A stretch of DNA of 64,000 nucleotides from a bacterium (GCA_016708025.1 JADJGQ010000001.1:62001-126000), one strand, 5' to 3'; shown: positions 8,529 to 17,504, counted from the first letter of the stretch. The notes: generated from the sequence alone by a model not told the origin. A program made the numbers and translations.

Positions 8529-9209
8529 CTACTCTAGTCCAATCTCTTTTCCAAGAATCCTCCCACGTTTCTCTCCGAAGTATTCGCAAAGGGTACCGGG
8601 AGCAAACTCACCAGTGACAAAGAACAACTGGTCAGGTGGAACCAATTTAAACTGACGAAGGTGATTCCTCTTAAGGATTTGCTTCAACCGTGGTGAAATG
8701 AGATAGTATTTTGGCATTGGCCAAATGATGAACAAGTCACTCTCATCCCATTGCGTTATATCGATCAGTTTTGCAGGGTCTTTGACGCCCGAAAACTTGG
8801 TATACCCGCAGCCGCCGCATTTGTGAACCAGTTTCACCCCCGATGCTGGGGAGGCCATGCCTCCCCAGCCGGTAACGATCAACTCATAGAGTGGCGGAAC
8901 AGTCGAGAGATCTTTGCTCCCCCGTCTTACTCCGGTCGCTACCACTTTTTCGAGTCGATACCCAGTCACATTCTCTCGATCGAACAGCTCTGCGACCTGC
9001 TCCGTAATCACGCATTCTGAGGCCCAGGTCCAGAAGATCGGTGGGACCTTGGTAGAAGGAAGAATGAGGTAAATAGTCCCTTCCCTGTAATAGCCAACAT
9101 TGTGCGCTTTATCAACTGGGCAGTCGGTCACTTTTCCCGACGTTATCCGCTCTTCATCGAAGAGTGGAAAGAACCCGTGACCTGGAGCACCGAAGTATGT
9201 GAAGTTCAT
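8529..9209 (-). CDS. Probable second immunity protein with CxxCG motif
   Basis: The protein has 226 residues and no export signal. GGGAG seven bases ahead of the ATG supports the start. It contains one zinc-knuckle-like CGGCG in HKCGGCGYTKF near residue 130, preceded by a Gly-rich GWGGMAS stretch and followed by WDESDLFIIWPMPKYYLISPRL. The C-terminal pattern (SDLF, a place where a residue is in the structure, SPRLKQIL) parallels the GEDLF and SQRFKEW pattern of the neighbouring double-CxxC immunity protein, which suggests distant common ancestry. It lies downstream of that gene on the same strand in the toxin island. Function as an immunity protein is inferred from context. Confidence 0.55.
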   Translation of the reverse strand: MNFTYFGAPGHGFFPLFDEERITSGKVTDCPVDKAHNVGYYREGTIYLILPSTKVPPIFWTWASECVITEQVAELFDRENVTGYRLEKVVATGVRRGSKDLSTVPPLYELIVTGWGGMASPASGVKLVHKCGGCGYTKFSGVKDPAKLIDITQWDESDLFIIWPMPKYYLISPRLKQILKRNHLRQFKLVPPDQLFFVTGEFAPGTLCEYFGEKRGRILGKEIGLE

Positions 9210-9276
9210 GAATGGCTCCCAATCGGAGATTGACCAAGGCTATCGCCCCATACCATCTAAAGCACAGGCGAATCAG

Positions 9277-9303
9277 GGGCGGGTCGCTTGTATGGACCCG
9301 CCC
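9277..9303. repeat. Perfect GGGCGGGTC palindrome
   Basis: Arms GGGCGGGTC (9277-9285) and GACCCGCCC (9295-9303) are perfect 9-bp complements around a 9-base loop. The element sits in the 118-bp gap between two minus-strand genes and could fold in RNA as an attenuating hairpin. There is no T-tract. Confidence 0.55.
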
Positions 9304-9327
9304 ACTACTCATTTGACCTTCTTCACT

Positions 9328-9960
9328 TCAAGAAAAGTCCTGCAGGAAATCCTCTCCTTTGATCAGATTGGCGTTCTTGATGTCGCGCTGCACGCACCAC
9401 TCTTTGAATCGCTGTGAAGCAATGTGCAGGTGGTAGAACCCTCGCGGAACAAAAAGGTCTTCGCCAGACCACGTGGTCTCCTTAATGTAAATTCCCTTGA
9501 GTTTCAAGAGAAGATCGCCACCCATCAGGCATCTGGAGCAGTGCTGTTCTGCTTCGTAGACGACCTCACTCTTCTTGAGGTCAAGTTCAGTTTTTGAGTA
9601 ATTGATCGCAGCTACATAGTATCGGGGAAGATGCTCTGCAACCCTCTTTGGCTTGACTTTAACGACGTTCGCTTGCCCCCTAAAGGTGAGGCCCGTGAGA
9701 CCATCCTGCTTAAACAGGTCAACGAACTTCTCTGAAACGAGAAGATCTACGACGCCAAATGCAATGTCTCCCAACTCTCGCCCAAGAAATTCCATTTCGA
9801 CATTAAATGGTGGCAGCCATTCAAGCATGCTGATGTATCTCTTACACTTTCGGCACAATTGCGCTTCGCCCATGTTTATAGGTTCAGCTTTGAAAAAGTC
9901 GGTCACTGCCGGATTTGTCGATCTGCTTATTGGAGACTCGAGAGAATAAAATGCCTTCAT
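9328..9960 (-). CDS. SitI6-like double-CxxC immunity protein
   Basis: The 210-residue cytosolic protein has two CxxC pairs: CRKC near residue 36 and CSRC near residue 139. Between and after them are segments typical of the myxobacterial double-CXXCG/SitI6 immunity family: MLEWLPPFNVEMEF, GRELGDIAFG, LLVSEKFVDLF, EGLTGL-like DGLTGLTF, then TTWSGEDLFVPRG and the SQRFKEWC end. The ATG overlaps the stop codon of the RHS toxin gene by 4 bp (ATGA), so translation of the antidote is coupled to that of the toxin. It is therefore the likely cognate immunity protein for the AHH nuclease domain. The CxxC pairs lack the Gly found in many relatives. Confidence 0.8.
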   Translation of the reverse strand: MKAFYSLESPISRSTNPAVTDFFKAEPINMGEAQLCRKCKRYISMLEWLPPFNVEMEFLGRELGDIAFGVVDLLVSEKFVDLFKQDGLTGLTFRGQANVVKVKPKRVAEHLPRYYVAAINYSKTELDLKKSEVVYEAEQHCSRCLMGGDLLLKLKGIYIKETTWSGEDLFVPRGFYHLHIASQRFKEWCVQRDIKNANLIKGEDFLQDFS

Positions 9961-12900
9961 TGTATGCCCTTTGGAAACCGTTTGAGCAAGTCTGGTAGCG
10001 AGTAACGCTTGGTCAAATATCTGAGGAATTGCGTAAAGGTCATTGTCCTGTTTGCAAGGATAACTTCAGCGATTTCTTTGTCCAGTGCTCTGTGCCAATC
10101 CTGATAGCCCCTATGGGATGCCAGGTCCTTGGCAAATGCTATCATCCGAGAATCCCTTAATTTAAACAGGCCCTTAAGTCGCGGATGGTCACTCAAGGCG
10201 TTGAATATAGCTTTCGAAATAACATGATGTGCTTGACCCTTTCCGGCCTTTATCAGAGACTTGGTGGCCTGCGAATATCCACCACCAGGCAAGTATAATC
10301 CTGCAATGAAGGCGCTGCTGACTGCACCTTTCTCAAAATCACTTGCACACGGATCTGCCAGAGTACTAGCAGTGGTCCATGCATCCCACAGCGACGAGCC
10401 AATTTCAACTGCCGCCCACGCTGCAGCGGCAAGAAGCAATGGGCTTTCGCCGCTTGGGTCAACATAGATAAGCGGGTTTCCGTTGGCGTAGCCGTAGAGA
10501 TTCCCTTCGAACGGACCCAGCGGGTCGGGCTGGAGATAGCGTCCAAGCCTCGGGCTATAGTACCGATTCCAATTATAATATATATCGGCTTCGGTATCCT
10601 CATACTGTCCAGGAAAACGAAGAGGATTGGTCGACGAGATAAGTTCATCGTAGACTTCGCCAAACGGGTAATAATCTCCCCGCCAGGTGACGGTCTTCTG
10701 GTTGTTGGTGAGGGCGAGCGGGGTTCCGAGATGGTCGGTGATATAGTACTGAATATCCCCTGAAGGCTGCGCCGACAGCTTGGCCAACGGCTTACCGTTC
10801 AGGTAGATATAATCGCATCTCCAGTCGGCGCTATCGAACTCTGAAAGAACAAAGCCGGAAGGGAGATTGATGAACTTGGTGGTCACTCCTCCGGATGTCT
10901 TGCTGACTCGCTGATGCTGCCCATCATAGGTACAAGCCATCGTGGCGCCATTGTCAACCGAGACCAGCCGCCCCGCATCGGTGTACTGATAGGTGGTGGT
11001 ATCAGATCCGGCAATCACGCGCGTGACATTGCCAAGCGCATCGTAGCTGTAGCTCGCGGTCGCAGTGTCGACTATCTGAATCAGCTTGTTCGACGAGTAC
11101 GTGTATGCCGAAGTGTCGGCAGTGCTTCCATACTCCAAGATCGAATCACGGTTACCGTTTCGTGCATAGATCAGGCTGAGCAGGGTATCCGGGTAATCGA
11201 GGGATCGAGCCGAAGTGAGTCGACTGATCTGATCATATTCAAAGTAACGACTCTTGGTCGATTCAATTCGATCCTCAATTTCTTCGATGCTTCCCACGTC
11301 GTTGTAACTGTATCGCAACTCCAAGAGGGAATCGACTCCGGTGCTGATCGAATCAATCCGGTATAGTTGGTCCAATCGGTTGCTAATCGATATGCCGTTT
11401 CCGAGGATCCAAGACTCCGCGTCTCCGAATGGAGCGTACGTGATAGATGAAGCAAGAGTGTCCCATCCAACACCAGTGCTGCAGCAGACCATGTTCACGT
11501 TGCCGATCGTGTCGCGTTGATAGGTTACGAGATTGCCGGACGGGTAAATGACCGACGACAACTGGTCGTTTTCATCGTAGCCGTAGCTTGTCGTATAAGT
11601 TGTCGAGTCAGATGGGAATCGGCGAATCTCCTGATGGAGTCTCCCAACATTGTCGTATCGATAGGTGGTAGTGCAGGCTGGTGCTGATTCCCGATAGAGC
11701 CGCCCCTTGCCGAAACTGAACTGGGTGCCATCGTATTGATATCGCACATTCTGAGAGTCAGGATAGAGTTCCGCCGTCAGCCGGTTGAGCAGATCGTACT
11801 TGAAGGCTATTGAGTCGCCGGAAGCGTTCTTTTTCCAGGCGAGATTGTCGGCCGCGTCGTATCCATAGCGAGTAGTACCGGATATCGCACAGCTGTCATA
11901 GGTGAGGCGACCCTTATCGTCATACTTGAAGCGGTATTCGTAACCGCCGGGGTCGACCAGCTTTGTCACGTTGTCTCTGGCGTCATACGTGTAGCGGGTC
12001 TTGATGCTGTCGCCTGTCCGTGGCTCGATTGTCTCGAGTAATCTTCCCAGGGAATCATGCCGGTTGACTATCCGATTGCCAAGCGCGTCAAGAAGCGTGT
12101 CCAAAGTACCTAACGGACCGTAGCCAAGGCGCGTAGTATCGGCGAATGCCGATGCGGTCCAGATCGGCTGATGTCGGTGGTTGTATGCGGAGAATATCTG
12201 CTTTCGCAATACGTTGGCTGGGGAGTAGGTACATTGACTGATTTGATTCCCCATCGAATCATATGTGAACGCGACGTAGTTGCCGGATTGATCACTAAGC
12301 TGATCGAGATGCCCGCAACTGTCTCGTATATACTGAGTAGCCGATCCATTGGGTGGGGTAAGACTCTTGAGGCTACCGTCAACGTAGTAGGCGTAGGAGA
12401 GGGCAGTACTATCCGCGGTGCCGGCTAGAGTAACGAGCCTAGTCAGCCGTCCCCGCGTGTCATGGACATATCTGCTTGTGTCGCCATTGGCTGAGCGAAC
12501 CCAGGTGCGTTGTCCAAGGGAGTTGCGTTGGCCATACGAGGTAGTGTCACCATTTGCGTCGATCTCGTACTGAAGGTCACCGTTACCATAGTAGACATAC
12601 TTGACAGTGTCAGCGACGTCGCGGCGCGGGCCGTCCGCTTTGGTCAGCTGGCCAACTGCATTGTAAGTGAACCAGGAGGTGTCATTATACTTAGTGGTGC
12701 CGTCTTTCCATCCTGACTCAATCTGTCTGAGCAGGTTTCCCTTCGAATCACGAATTGAGATCAGTTTGCCATAGTCGTTGGCCTTGTTGATGCTGGTCCA
12801 TTGTTCAAGGGTGGGGCGATTGTACGTGCTGTCGTAGGTCCAGTCAGTTCTTTGCTTGAGCGACGTGTTGGCGGCGATGACTCGGGTGAGAAGATTGCCA

Positions 12901-14639
12901 CGCGAATCGTAATACATTGAATCGAGTCGACCGTTGGCATACCGGGCAGAGCGTTTGTTACCGGCGCCATCATACGTGAATGATGTCGCGCAAGTCGCGC
13001 AGTCGGAATCGGTTCGTCGGGCGACCTGTCGCATGGTTCGATCAGCAGACCAGACAGACTGGGTGGTACTGGTGAAGAGACCATTTTGATGGCTGATCTG
13101 GCAGACATTTGAATCCGAACTAGTGCCGCATTCCACATTGCTCGGATGACTCCAGGACAGATTGACCTTTTGTGATCCGTCTGCAACCCAGAAGCCTGTC
13201 GACAGACCGCTGCTGTCATAGCTGAAGTAGCGCTTGCCACTGTCAGAGTCGACGATTGACGTGATAGACCGTGGGTCATACGAGTTTGATCCGTAGTTGT
13301 ACTCCTCCCAGCTTCCGTCGCTGTAGGTCACACGATGCAGGAGATCGTCAGTGGGAAGATATTCGTATTTTACCAGCGTATCACCGGCTGAAGACGTGAT
13401 CGAACCCAGGCGTCCACTCGAAGTGTTCAGGCGGATGCAACGTCCAGAGGCATCCTTGACCGAATCGAGAATGTTGGCGGAGAAAAAATAACGGATACGA
13501 TTTCCGTTCAGATCTTCGATCGAGTCGACGGGCCCGGCTTGATGAAAGACCAGCCTGGTGTCGTCGGACGCGATGATGGTGTAGATGCTGTTGACAGTGT
13601 CGACTTTGACCCGATAAGGAACACCGTAGGGCGGATCGTAGACGAGCCTGGGGTTTGTTCCTCCTAACCAGTGTCTCTCGAATCGCACCTGGCGGCCAGT
13701 TGCTTCGGTTAAGGTCAAGTTGCCATTGGACGAATCGATTGCAAGCGTGTTTTCGAAGCCGAGTCTCCATCTTTCACCCAGCAGCGAGCTTGCGAAATTG
13801 AACGTGTTGTAGTGTCGAGAGATCTCGAGCGGCAGGCCAAGGTCGGTGCCGAGAGAAACGTCGACCCGTCTCTGATACATGTTGCCGTTGATGGTATTTA
13901 TTGGATCTGCTACCCTGGCGTCGCAGGCGACTTCACCCAATTCAACCGGCTGGGGAGCGGATAGGGAAGCTACCTGCCCGACCGACCATGGGCCGTACAT
14001 GCGTACCGTGTCACTTTGACATGCACAGGTACATGGTCCTTGATAAGACTTCTGGCAGGCAATCGCCCAGAACTTCATCTGCTGAATTGAAGCAGTAACT
14101 GTGACCGTGGTGCATTTGGTCCTATTAATGGAGTAGCAAACGCCATAGGCATCGTAGGGGAGGTCACTGCTACTCAACCACCCGGCCACATCGGCCGGAA
14201 CCCAGGCGTCCATTTGCATTCTGGCCAATAGATGAAAGGGTGACTGGCTCGTTGCATGCCAGCCCGTACCAGAATACCTGACATCAAGCTGGAGCCGGAA
14301 GGTGGTAGGACTCAGGGTGTCAATGTCAGTGATCGTGATGACAAGGTCCTCTACGCGTGGGTAGCAGCGTTCGTTCGCAGGAGTGGCTGAAGTATTGCTC
14401 CCGCAGGAGTACGAATTCAGACTGTAACACGATTGATTGTCGGCTCTCGCGGCTAAAGAGCAAAGCGAAATCGTCAGGAGCAATAGCGTCAAGATTTGGA
14501 TGTGTGAGTTGCTCCAGAGAGGCAACGTCTGCGTTGTGCCCCGCATCCTGCGTTGAGTGGCCGACGAGACATGGCGTTTGAAGCGACCCCAGTTGGTCAA
14601 CGAATAAATTGTGGACTGATTGAAAAACCAAGTGAACAT
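9957..14639 (-). CDS. RHS/YD-repeat polymorphic toxin with C-terminal AHH-type nuclease
   Basis: The 1560-residue protein is the largest in the window. GAGGAGGG upstream of ATG 14639 supports the start, giving a 31-residue basic leader before a hydrophobic export segment (about 48-66). A Cys-rich N-terminal domain follows, then a DUF6531-type entry (VADPINTINGNMYQRRVDV), then many YD repeats (RYTYDARDNVTKLVDP, YGYDAADNLAWKK) that build the RHS shell. The shell ends at the core motif GRYLQPDPLGPFEGNLYGYANGNPLIYVDPSGE near 1365-1398. Beyond it, residues 1470-1560 form the variable tip: AHH (1470-1472), a conserved helix DHPRLKGLF, and SHRGYQDWH (1508-1516), which fits an HNH/EndoVII-type nuclease. 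The immunity gene overlaps its stop by 4 bp. Confidence 0.88.
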   Translation of the reverse strand: MFTWFFNQSTIYSLTNWGRFKRHVSSATQRRMRGTTQTLPLWSNSHIQILTLLLLTISLCSLAARADNQSCYSLNSYSCGSNTSATPANERCYPRVEDLVITITDIDTLSPTTFRLQLDVRYSGTGWHATSQSPFHLLARMQMDAWVPADVAGWLSSSDLPYDAYGVCYSINRTKCTTVTVTASIQQMKFWAIACQKSYQGPCTCACQSDTVRMYGPWSVGQVASLSAPQPVELGEVACDARVADPINTINGNMYQRRVDVSLGTDLGLPLEISRHYNTFNFASSLLGERWRLGFENTLAIDSSNGNLTLTEATGRQVRFERHWLGGTNPRLVYDPPYGVPYRVKVDTVNSIYTIIASDDTRLVFHQAGPVDSIEDLNGNRIRYFFSANILDSVKDASGRCIRLNTSSGRLGSITSSAGDTLVKYEYLPTDDLLHRVTYSDGSWEEYNYGSNSYDPRSITSIVDSDSGKRYFSYDSSGLSTGFWVADGSQKVNLSWSHPSNVECGTSSDSNVCQISHQNGLFTSTTQSVWSADRTMRQVARRTDSDCATCATSFTYDGAGNKRSARYANGRLDSMYYDSRGNLLTRVIAANTSLKQRTDWTYDSTYNRPTLEQWTSINKANDYGKLISIRDSKGNLLRQIESGWKDGTTKYNDTSWFTYNAVGQLTKADGPRRDVADTVKYVYYGNGDLQYEIDANGDTTSYGQRNSLGQRTWVRSANGDTSRYVHDTRGRLTRLVTLAGTADSTALSYAYYVDGSLKSLTPPNGSATQYIRDSCGHLDQLSDQSGNYVAFTYDSMGNQISQCTYSPANVLRKQIFSAYNHRHQPIWTASAFADTTRLGYGPLGTLDTLLDALGNRIVNRHDSLGRLLETIEPRTGDSIKTRYTYDARDNVTKLVDPGGYEYRFKYDDKGRLTYDSCAISGTTRYGYDAADNLAWKKNASGDSIAFKYDLLNRLTAELYPDSQNVRYQYDGTQFSFGKGRLYRESAPACTTTYRYDNVGRLHQEIRRFPSDSTTYTTSYGYDENDQLSSVIYPSGNLVTYQRDTIGNVNMVCCSTGVGWDTLASSITYAPFGDAESWILGNGISISNRLDQLYRIDSISTGVDSLLELRYSYNDVGSIEEIEDRIESTKSRYFEYDQISRLTSARSLDYPDTLLSLIYARNGNRDSILEYGSTADTSAYTYSSNKLIQIVDTATASYSYDALGNVTRVIAGSDTTTYQYTDAGRLVSVDNGATMACTYDGQHQRVSKTSGGVTTKFINLPSGFVLSEFDSADWRCDYIYLNGKPLAKLSAQPSGDIQYYITDHLGTPLALTNNQKTVTWRGDYYPFGEVYDELISSTNPLRFPGQYEDTEADIYYNWNRYYSPRLGRYLQPDPLGPFEGNLYGYANGNPLIYVDPSGESPLLLAAAAWAAVEIGSSLWDAWTTASTLADPCASDFEKGAVSSAFIAGLYLPGGGYSQATKSLIKAGKGQAHHVISKAIFNALSDHPRLKGLFKLRDSRMIAFAKDLASHRGYQDWHRALDKEIAEVILANRTMTFTQFLRYLTKRYSLPDLLKRFPKGIQ

Positions 14640-14865
14640 GATTCCCTCCTCGAAGATAGATTCGCCGAATGTTCAAAATGGGTGAAGTCTGTATTTGGCA
14701 GGATTGCCCTCACCCCATTTCAACTTCAGCAAATTGTTGAATGTTTGTCAAAGAAAAAATGGACCAAGTTAGACATGTGACAAAACCTGTCACTAAGTAG
14801 TAAAAAATGCGGAGGCGGCTCTATTGCCAAGTTGTTGCGGGTTATGGGTATCAAGTCCCCCGGCT
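14640..14865 (-). promoter_or_regulatory. Upstream region of the RHS gene
   Basis: On the minus strand a perfect TTGACA (14746-14751) is followed at 17 bases by a weak TGAAGT, so a -35 box can be proposed with low confidence for the -10. A 6-bp inverted repeat, GTGACA-5-TGTCAC, lies at 14777-14793 just upstream and could be an operator. The rest of the 14640-15210 gap is repeat copy 2 and about 75 bases in which I see nothing. Confidence 0.35.
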
Positions 14866-15135
14866 AGCAGGCCAGGGGGCCGATAAAAAGTTGTCATCAT
14901 CTTGTGGTCTGCGGAAAAATGGCCTGAATCGGCGGGACTGTTTTTCGTTATGGCGGTAGTGAACTTCAAAATAGGGTCCTCCTACTAGAGGGGGAGGAGT
15001 CGGGAGCACTAGCAAGTGTAATACAAGCGATGGATCGTATCCTGCGCTGGATGAGGTGGGTGGTTCGAACGCGGGTGCGGTTCGGGATGGGAGGGGGAGG
15101 TTGAATGGATGGAAGCGCGGAGGGTAGACCAAGAA
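14866..15135. repeat. Dispersed intergenic repeat, copy 2 (right flank of RHS island)
   Basis: The element is in the same orientation as copy 1 and shares CCTACTAGAGGGGGAGGA, CTGCGCTGGATGAGGTGGG, CGAACGCGGGT and TTGAATGGATGGAAGCGCGG with it. The two copies thus form a direct repeat around the toxin island. Confidence 0.75.
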
Positions 15136-15210
15136 TGATAGGCTACCCTCTTTTCCAGGCCAATACAGTTGGCACCTCGAAATCCTCGATTTTACATAGA
15201 GGTACCGAGA

Positions 15211-15657
15211 TTACTTGAATTTGAGGAAATACCCCCTGATTTCTTTGCCCGAACCGTGTCGCTGCTCCGTTCGCATTCGTCCAATCGTCGGCACATACTC
15301 AATTGTACCGTCGCTCGGCCCCCACTTCATCTCGTCAGCAAAAACCACAGCATCCGCACCTTCCCGGGCGGCACGGGCCACCAACATCTTGCGCATCGAC
15401 TCCTTACCGGCGAAAGTGTCCCCCTCGGCCGTTGCCTGACCAATCACGTTGAACTTTCTTCCCGAAGCTGTCAATTCTTCGATAGTGGAAAAGACTACCA
15501 CCGAATCCACTGCGACCGGCGCATATACCTCCGATGTATTGGCGGTGTAGCGTAGCTTGGTACAACCGCCCAAAACAATCCCCAAAATGACCAGACCAAG
15601 CAACAGGCCCGGTATGACCGAACTCATCAGCGGCTCTGAAACAAACGCTCTCTTCAC
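15211..15657 (-). CDS. Small lipoprotein of unknown function
   Basis: The GTG at 15657 is chosen because GAGGAGGG lies about five bases upstream; a further in-frame ATG at 15675 is less well placed. The resulting 148 residues start with a long hydrophobic stretch ending in the lipobox VLGGC, so the protein is probably exported and lipid-anchored at a Cys near residue 32. The mature part (about 115 residues) resembles small secreted alpha/beta domains, with VVVFSTIEEL, KFNVIGQATAEG and REGADAVVFADE. The last motif recalls YbjQ- or DUF4156-like lipoproteins, but I cannot assign a family. It stands alone between repeat DNA and glnA. Confidence 0.7.
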   Translation of the reverse strand: MKRAFVSEPLMSSVIPGLLLGLVILGIVLGGCTKLRYTANTSEVYAPVAVDSVVVFSTIEELTASGRKFNVIGQATAEGDTFAGKESMRKMLVARAAREGADAVVFADEMKWGPSDGTIEYVPTIGRMRTEQRHGSGKEIRGYFLKFK

Positions 15658-15870
15658 AGTACCCTCCTCGTACATCTATGCATGTGACCTATGCCCGGGA
15701 AAAAAGCGTAGACCTCACTAAAACCAATTTCTGGAAGGACTGATTCTCACCCCGTATGACAATCACATAATCTTCCCGTGTGCCCCCGTTAATAAAGGGA
15801 ATGGCGGACTTAAATGTCGAGTGAAAAAATCTGAAAAGTGTTCACCCATTGACTCTGTGAATCCAAAACA

Positions 15871-15896
15871 AAACCCCGGCTTACGGGCCGGGGTTT
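15871..15896 (-). terminator. Rho-independent terminator of glnA
   Basis: Perfect 10-bp arms AAACCCCGGC and GCCGGGGTTT flank a 6-base loop, 26 bases beyond the glnA stop. On the minus strand the stem is followed by a T-rich tail (TTTTGTTTTGG). Confidence 0.8.
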
Positions 15897-15921
15897 GCAT
15901 ATCAGTCAAGCGTGAGCAGGC

Positions 15922-17334
15922 TCACACGTCATAGTACATCTCAAATTCATGCGGGGTGGGGCGGACGCGGATCTCTGACACCTCTTTCCGCTTGATCTTT
16001 ACCCAGTTTTCCAGCAGATCCTCAGTAAAGACGCCACCCTGTTGCAGGTAGTCGTTGTCGCGTTCGAGAGCGTCGAGCGCCTTGGTCAGCGAGGTCGGCA
16101 GATGAGGTATCCTGGAGAGTTCTTTCTCTGACAACTGCTCCAGATTCTTATCCAGCGGCATGCCAGGGTCGATCTTGTTTTTGATGCCGTCGAGGCCGGC
16201 CATCAACATCGCGGCATAGGCCAGATAGGGGTTCATAGTGCCATCGGGGGGACGGAACTCAAAGCGGTAGGTTTTCGCACTTCGCTGATATCCCGGTATG
16301 CGGATACAGGCGGTGCGGTTCCCCATCGAATAAGTCCCGGCGACGGGAGCTTCAAATCCCGGCACCAGCCGCTTATATGAATTGGTCGAGGGATTGGTGA
16401 ACGCCAACAGCGAGTCGGCATGTTTCAGCATGCCACCGATATACCAAAGTCCGAGCTTGGACATCTTGCAAGTGCCCTTCGGATCGTAGAAGAGCGAGCC
16501 TTTGTCATCGGCGAGATACTGATGGACATGGAGGCCGGAGCCGGGTTCGTTGAAAAGCGGCTTGGGCATGAAGGTGGCGGATTTCTTATGACGGAAGCAT
16601 TCATTCTTGATGATGTATTTAATCATCATCGATTGGTCGGCCATCTTCATGATGGGGGCGAAGGCGACCTCGATCTCATGTTGTCCTGCTCCGCCTACCT
16701 CGTGGTGGTGATATTTTAGCGCGACGCCAACATCGGCGAGCATCGAGGCCATCTGCGAGCGGAGATTGAAGGTGCGGTCCATCGGCGGCGCGGCATGATA
16801 CCCTTTCTTGTAGGGGATCTTGTAGCCAAGCGCTTCGGAATCCTCAGTCGGCCGCCAGGCGGCCTCGGCTGAATCGAGATAATAAAACGCGGCTTCGGGG
16901 CCCTGGTAGAAGCGGGCCTCGTCGAAAACATAGAATTCAAATTCCGGCCCGATGATCGCTTGCGCGCCTTTGACGATTTTGGCGAGATACGCGGCGGCAT
17001 CGGCGGTCACTCTTCTCGGATTGCGCGAGTAGGGGGTGATATGTTCGCCATGATCCATGATGTTGCCGATGAAGGAAAGGGTCGGGCGGTCGCAGAACGG
17101 ATCGATGAACATCGCTTCCGGGTCGGGGAGCATGATCATATCGCCGCGTTCGATGGAGGAGAAGCCGGGGAGGGAGGAGCCATCGATCCCGACACCCTGG
17201 CTGAACAGGTCGGGAGTGAGGGACGAGACCGGCAGGGTTATGTGGTGCCAGATGCCGGGCAGGTCCGAGAACTTCAAATCGATATATTCAATCTGTTTCT
17301 CTTTTGCGAATTTGAGAATCGAGTCGAGTTTCAC
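15922..17334 (-). CDS. glnA: Glutamine synthetase, type I
   Basis: The enzyme makes glutamine from glutamate, ammonia and ATP. The 470 residues match the GSI family: KFSDLPGIWHH, DGSSLPGFSSIE, the EFEFYVFDEARF metal site, GQHEIEVAFAP, and the NRTACIRIPGY active-site region. The protein carries the insertion typical of the beta subtype (YFYLDSAEAAW to GYHAAPPMD, about 150-190). However, the site that is adenylylated in that subtype (NLYDLP) reads NLEQLS here, so the target Tyr is replaced by Glu. Control by adenylyltransferase is thus unlikely. The start is a GTG five bases after AAGGAG. The gene is monocistronic, with its own terminator and a palindrome upstream. Confidence 0.95.
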   Translation of the reverse strand: MKLDSILKFAKEKQIEYIDLKFSDLPGIWHHITLPVSSLTPDLFSQGVGIDGSSLPGFSSIERGDMIMLPDPEAMFIDPFCDRPTLSFIGNIMDHGEHITPYSRNPRRVTADAAAYLAKIVKGAQAIIGPEFEFYVFDEARFYQGPEAAFYYLDSAEAAWRPTEDSEALGYKIPYKKGYHAAPPMDRTFNLRSQMASMLADVGVALKYHHHEVGGAGQHEIEVAFAPIMKMADQSMMIKYIIKNECFRHKKSATFMPKPLFNEPGSGLHVHQYLADDKGSLFYDPKGTCKMSKLGLWYIGGMLKHADSLLAFTNPSTNSYKRLVPGFEAPVAGTYSMGNRTACIRIPGYQRSAKTYRFEFRPPDGTMNPYLAYAAMLMAGLDGIKNKIDPGMPLDKNLEQLSEKELSRIPHLPTSLTKALDALERDNDYLQQGGVFTEDLLENWVKIKRKEVSEIRVRPTPHEFEMYYDV

Positions 17335-17355
17335 GCAATCTCCTTGGGCTTTTTC

Positions 17356-17372
17356 AACTTTGTGACAAAGTT
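17356..17372. promoter_or_regulatory. Palindrome upstream of glnA, candidate operator
   Basis: AACTTTGT and ACAAAGTT form perfect 8-bp arms around a single G, 22 bases before the glnA start. The position between promoter region and start codon fits a repressor site. No known nitrogen-regulator consensus is matched. Confidence 0.4.
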
Positions 17373-17424
17373 CACATAAGGTAGTATATGGAACCTATTT
17401 TGGCAAGAATAGAGTGGGGGGACG

Positions 17425-17444
17425 GGCAGACGAGGACGTCTGCC
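17425..17444. repeat. GGCAGACG hairpin element
   Basis: Perfect 8-bp arms GGCAGACG and CGTCTGCC enclose the loop AGGA. TGCCGCGCAA follows at 17441 and recurs at 17491, which suggests remnants of a duplicated mobile repeat. With the elements at 17500 and 17624 it fills the 17335-17755 gap. Confidence 0.5.
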
Positions 17445-17504
17445 GCGCAAGAGCGGCGGGTGACGGTGGGGCAGGTCAGGCGGGGAGGTTTGCCGCGCAA
17501 TGGA

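Noticed and set aside
14851..15132. Proline-rich minus-strand open frame of 93 codons
   Set aside because: Same explanation as for copy 1 of the repeat: no ribosome site and unbiased changes between copies.
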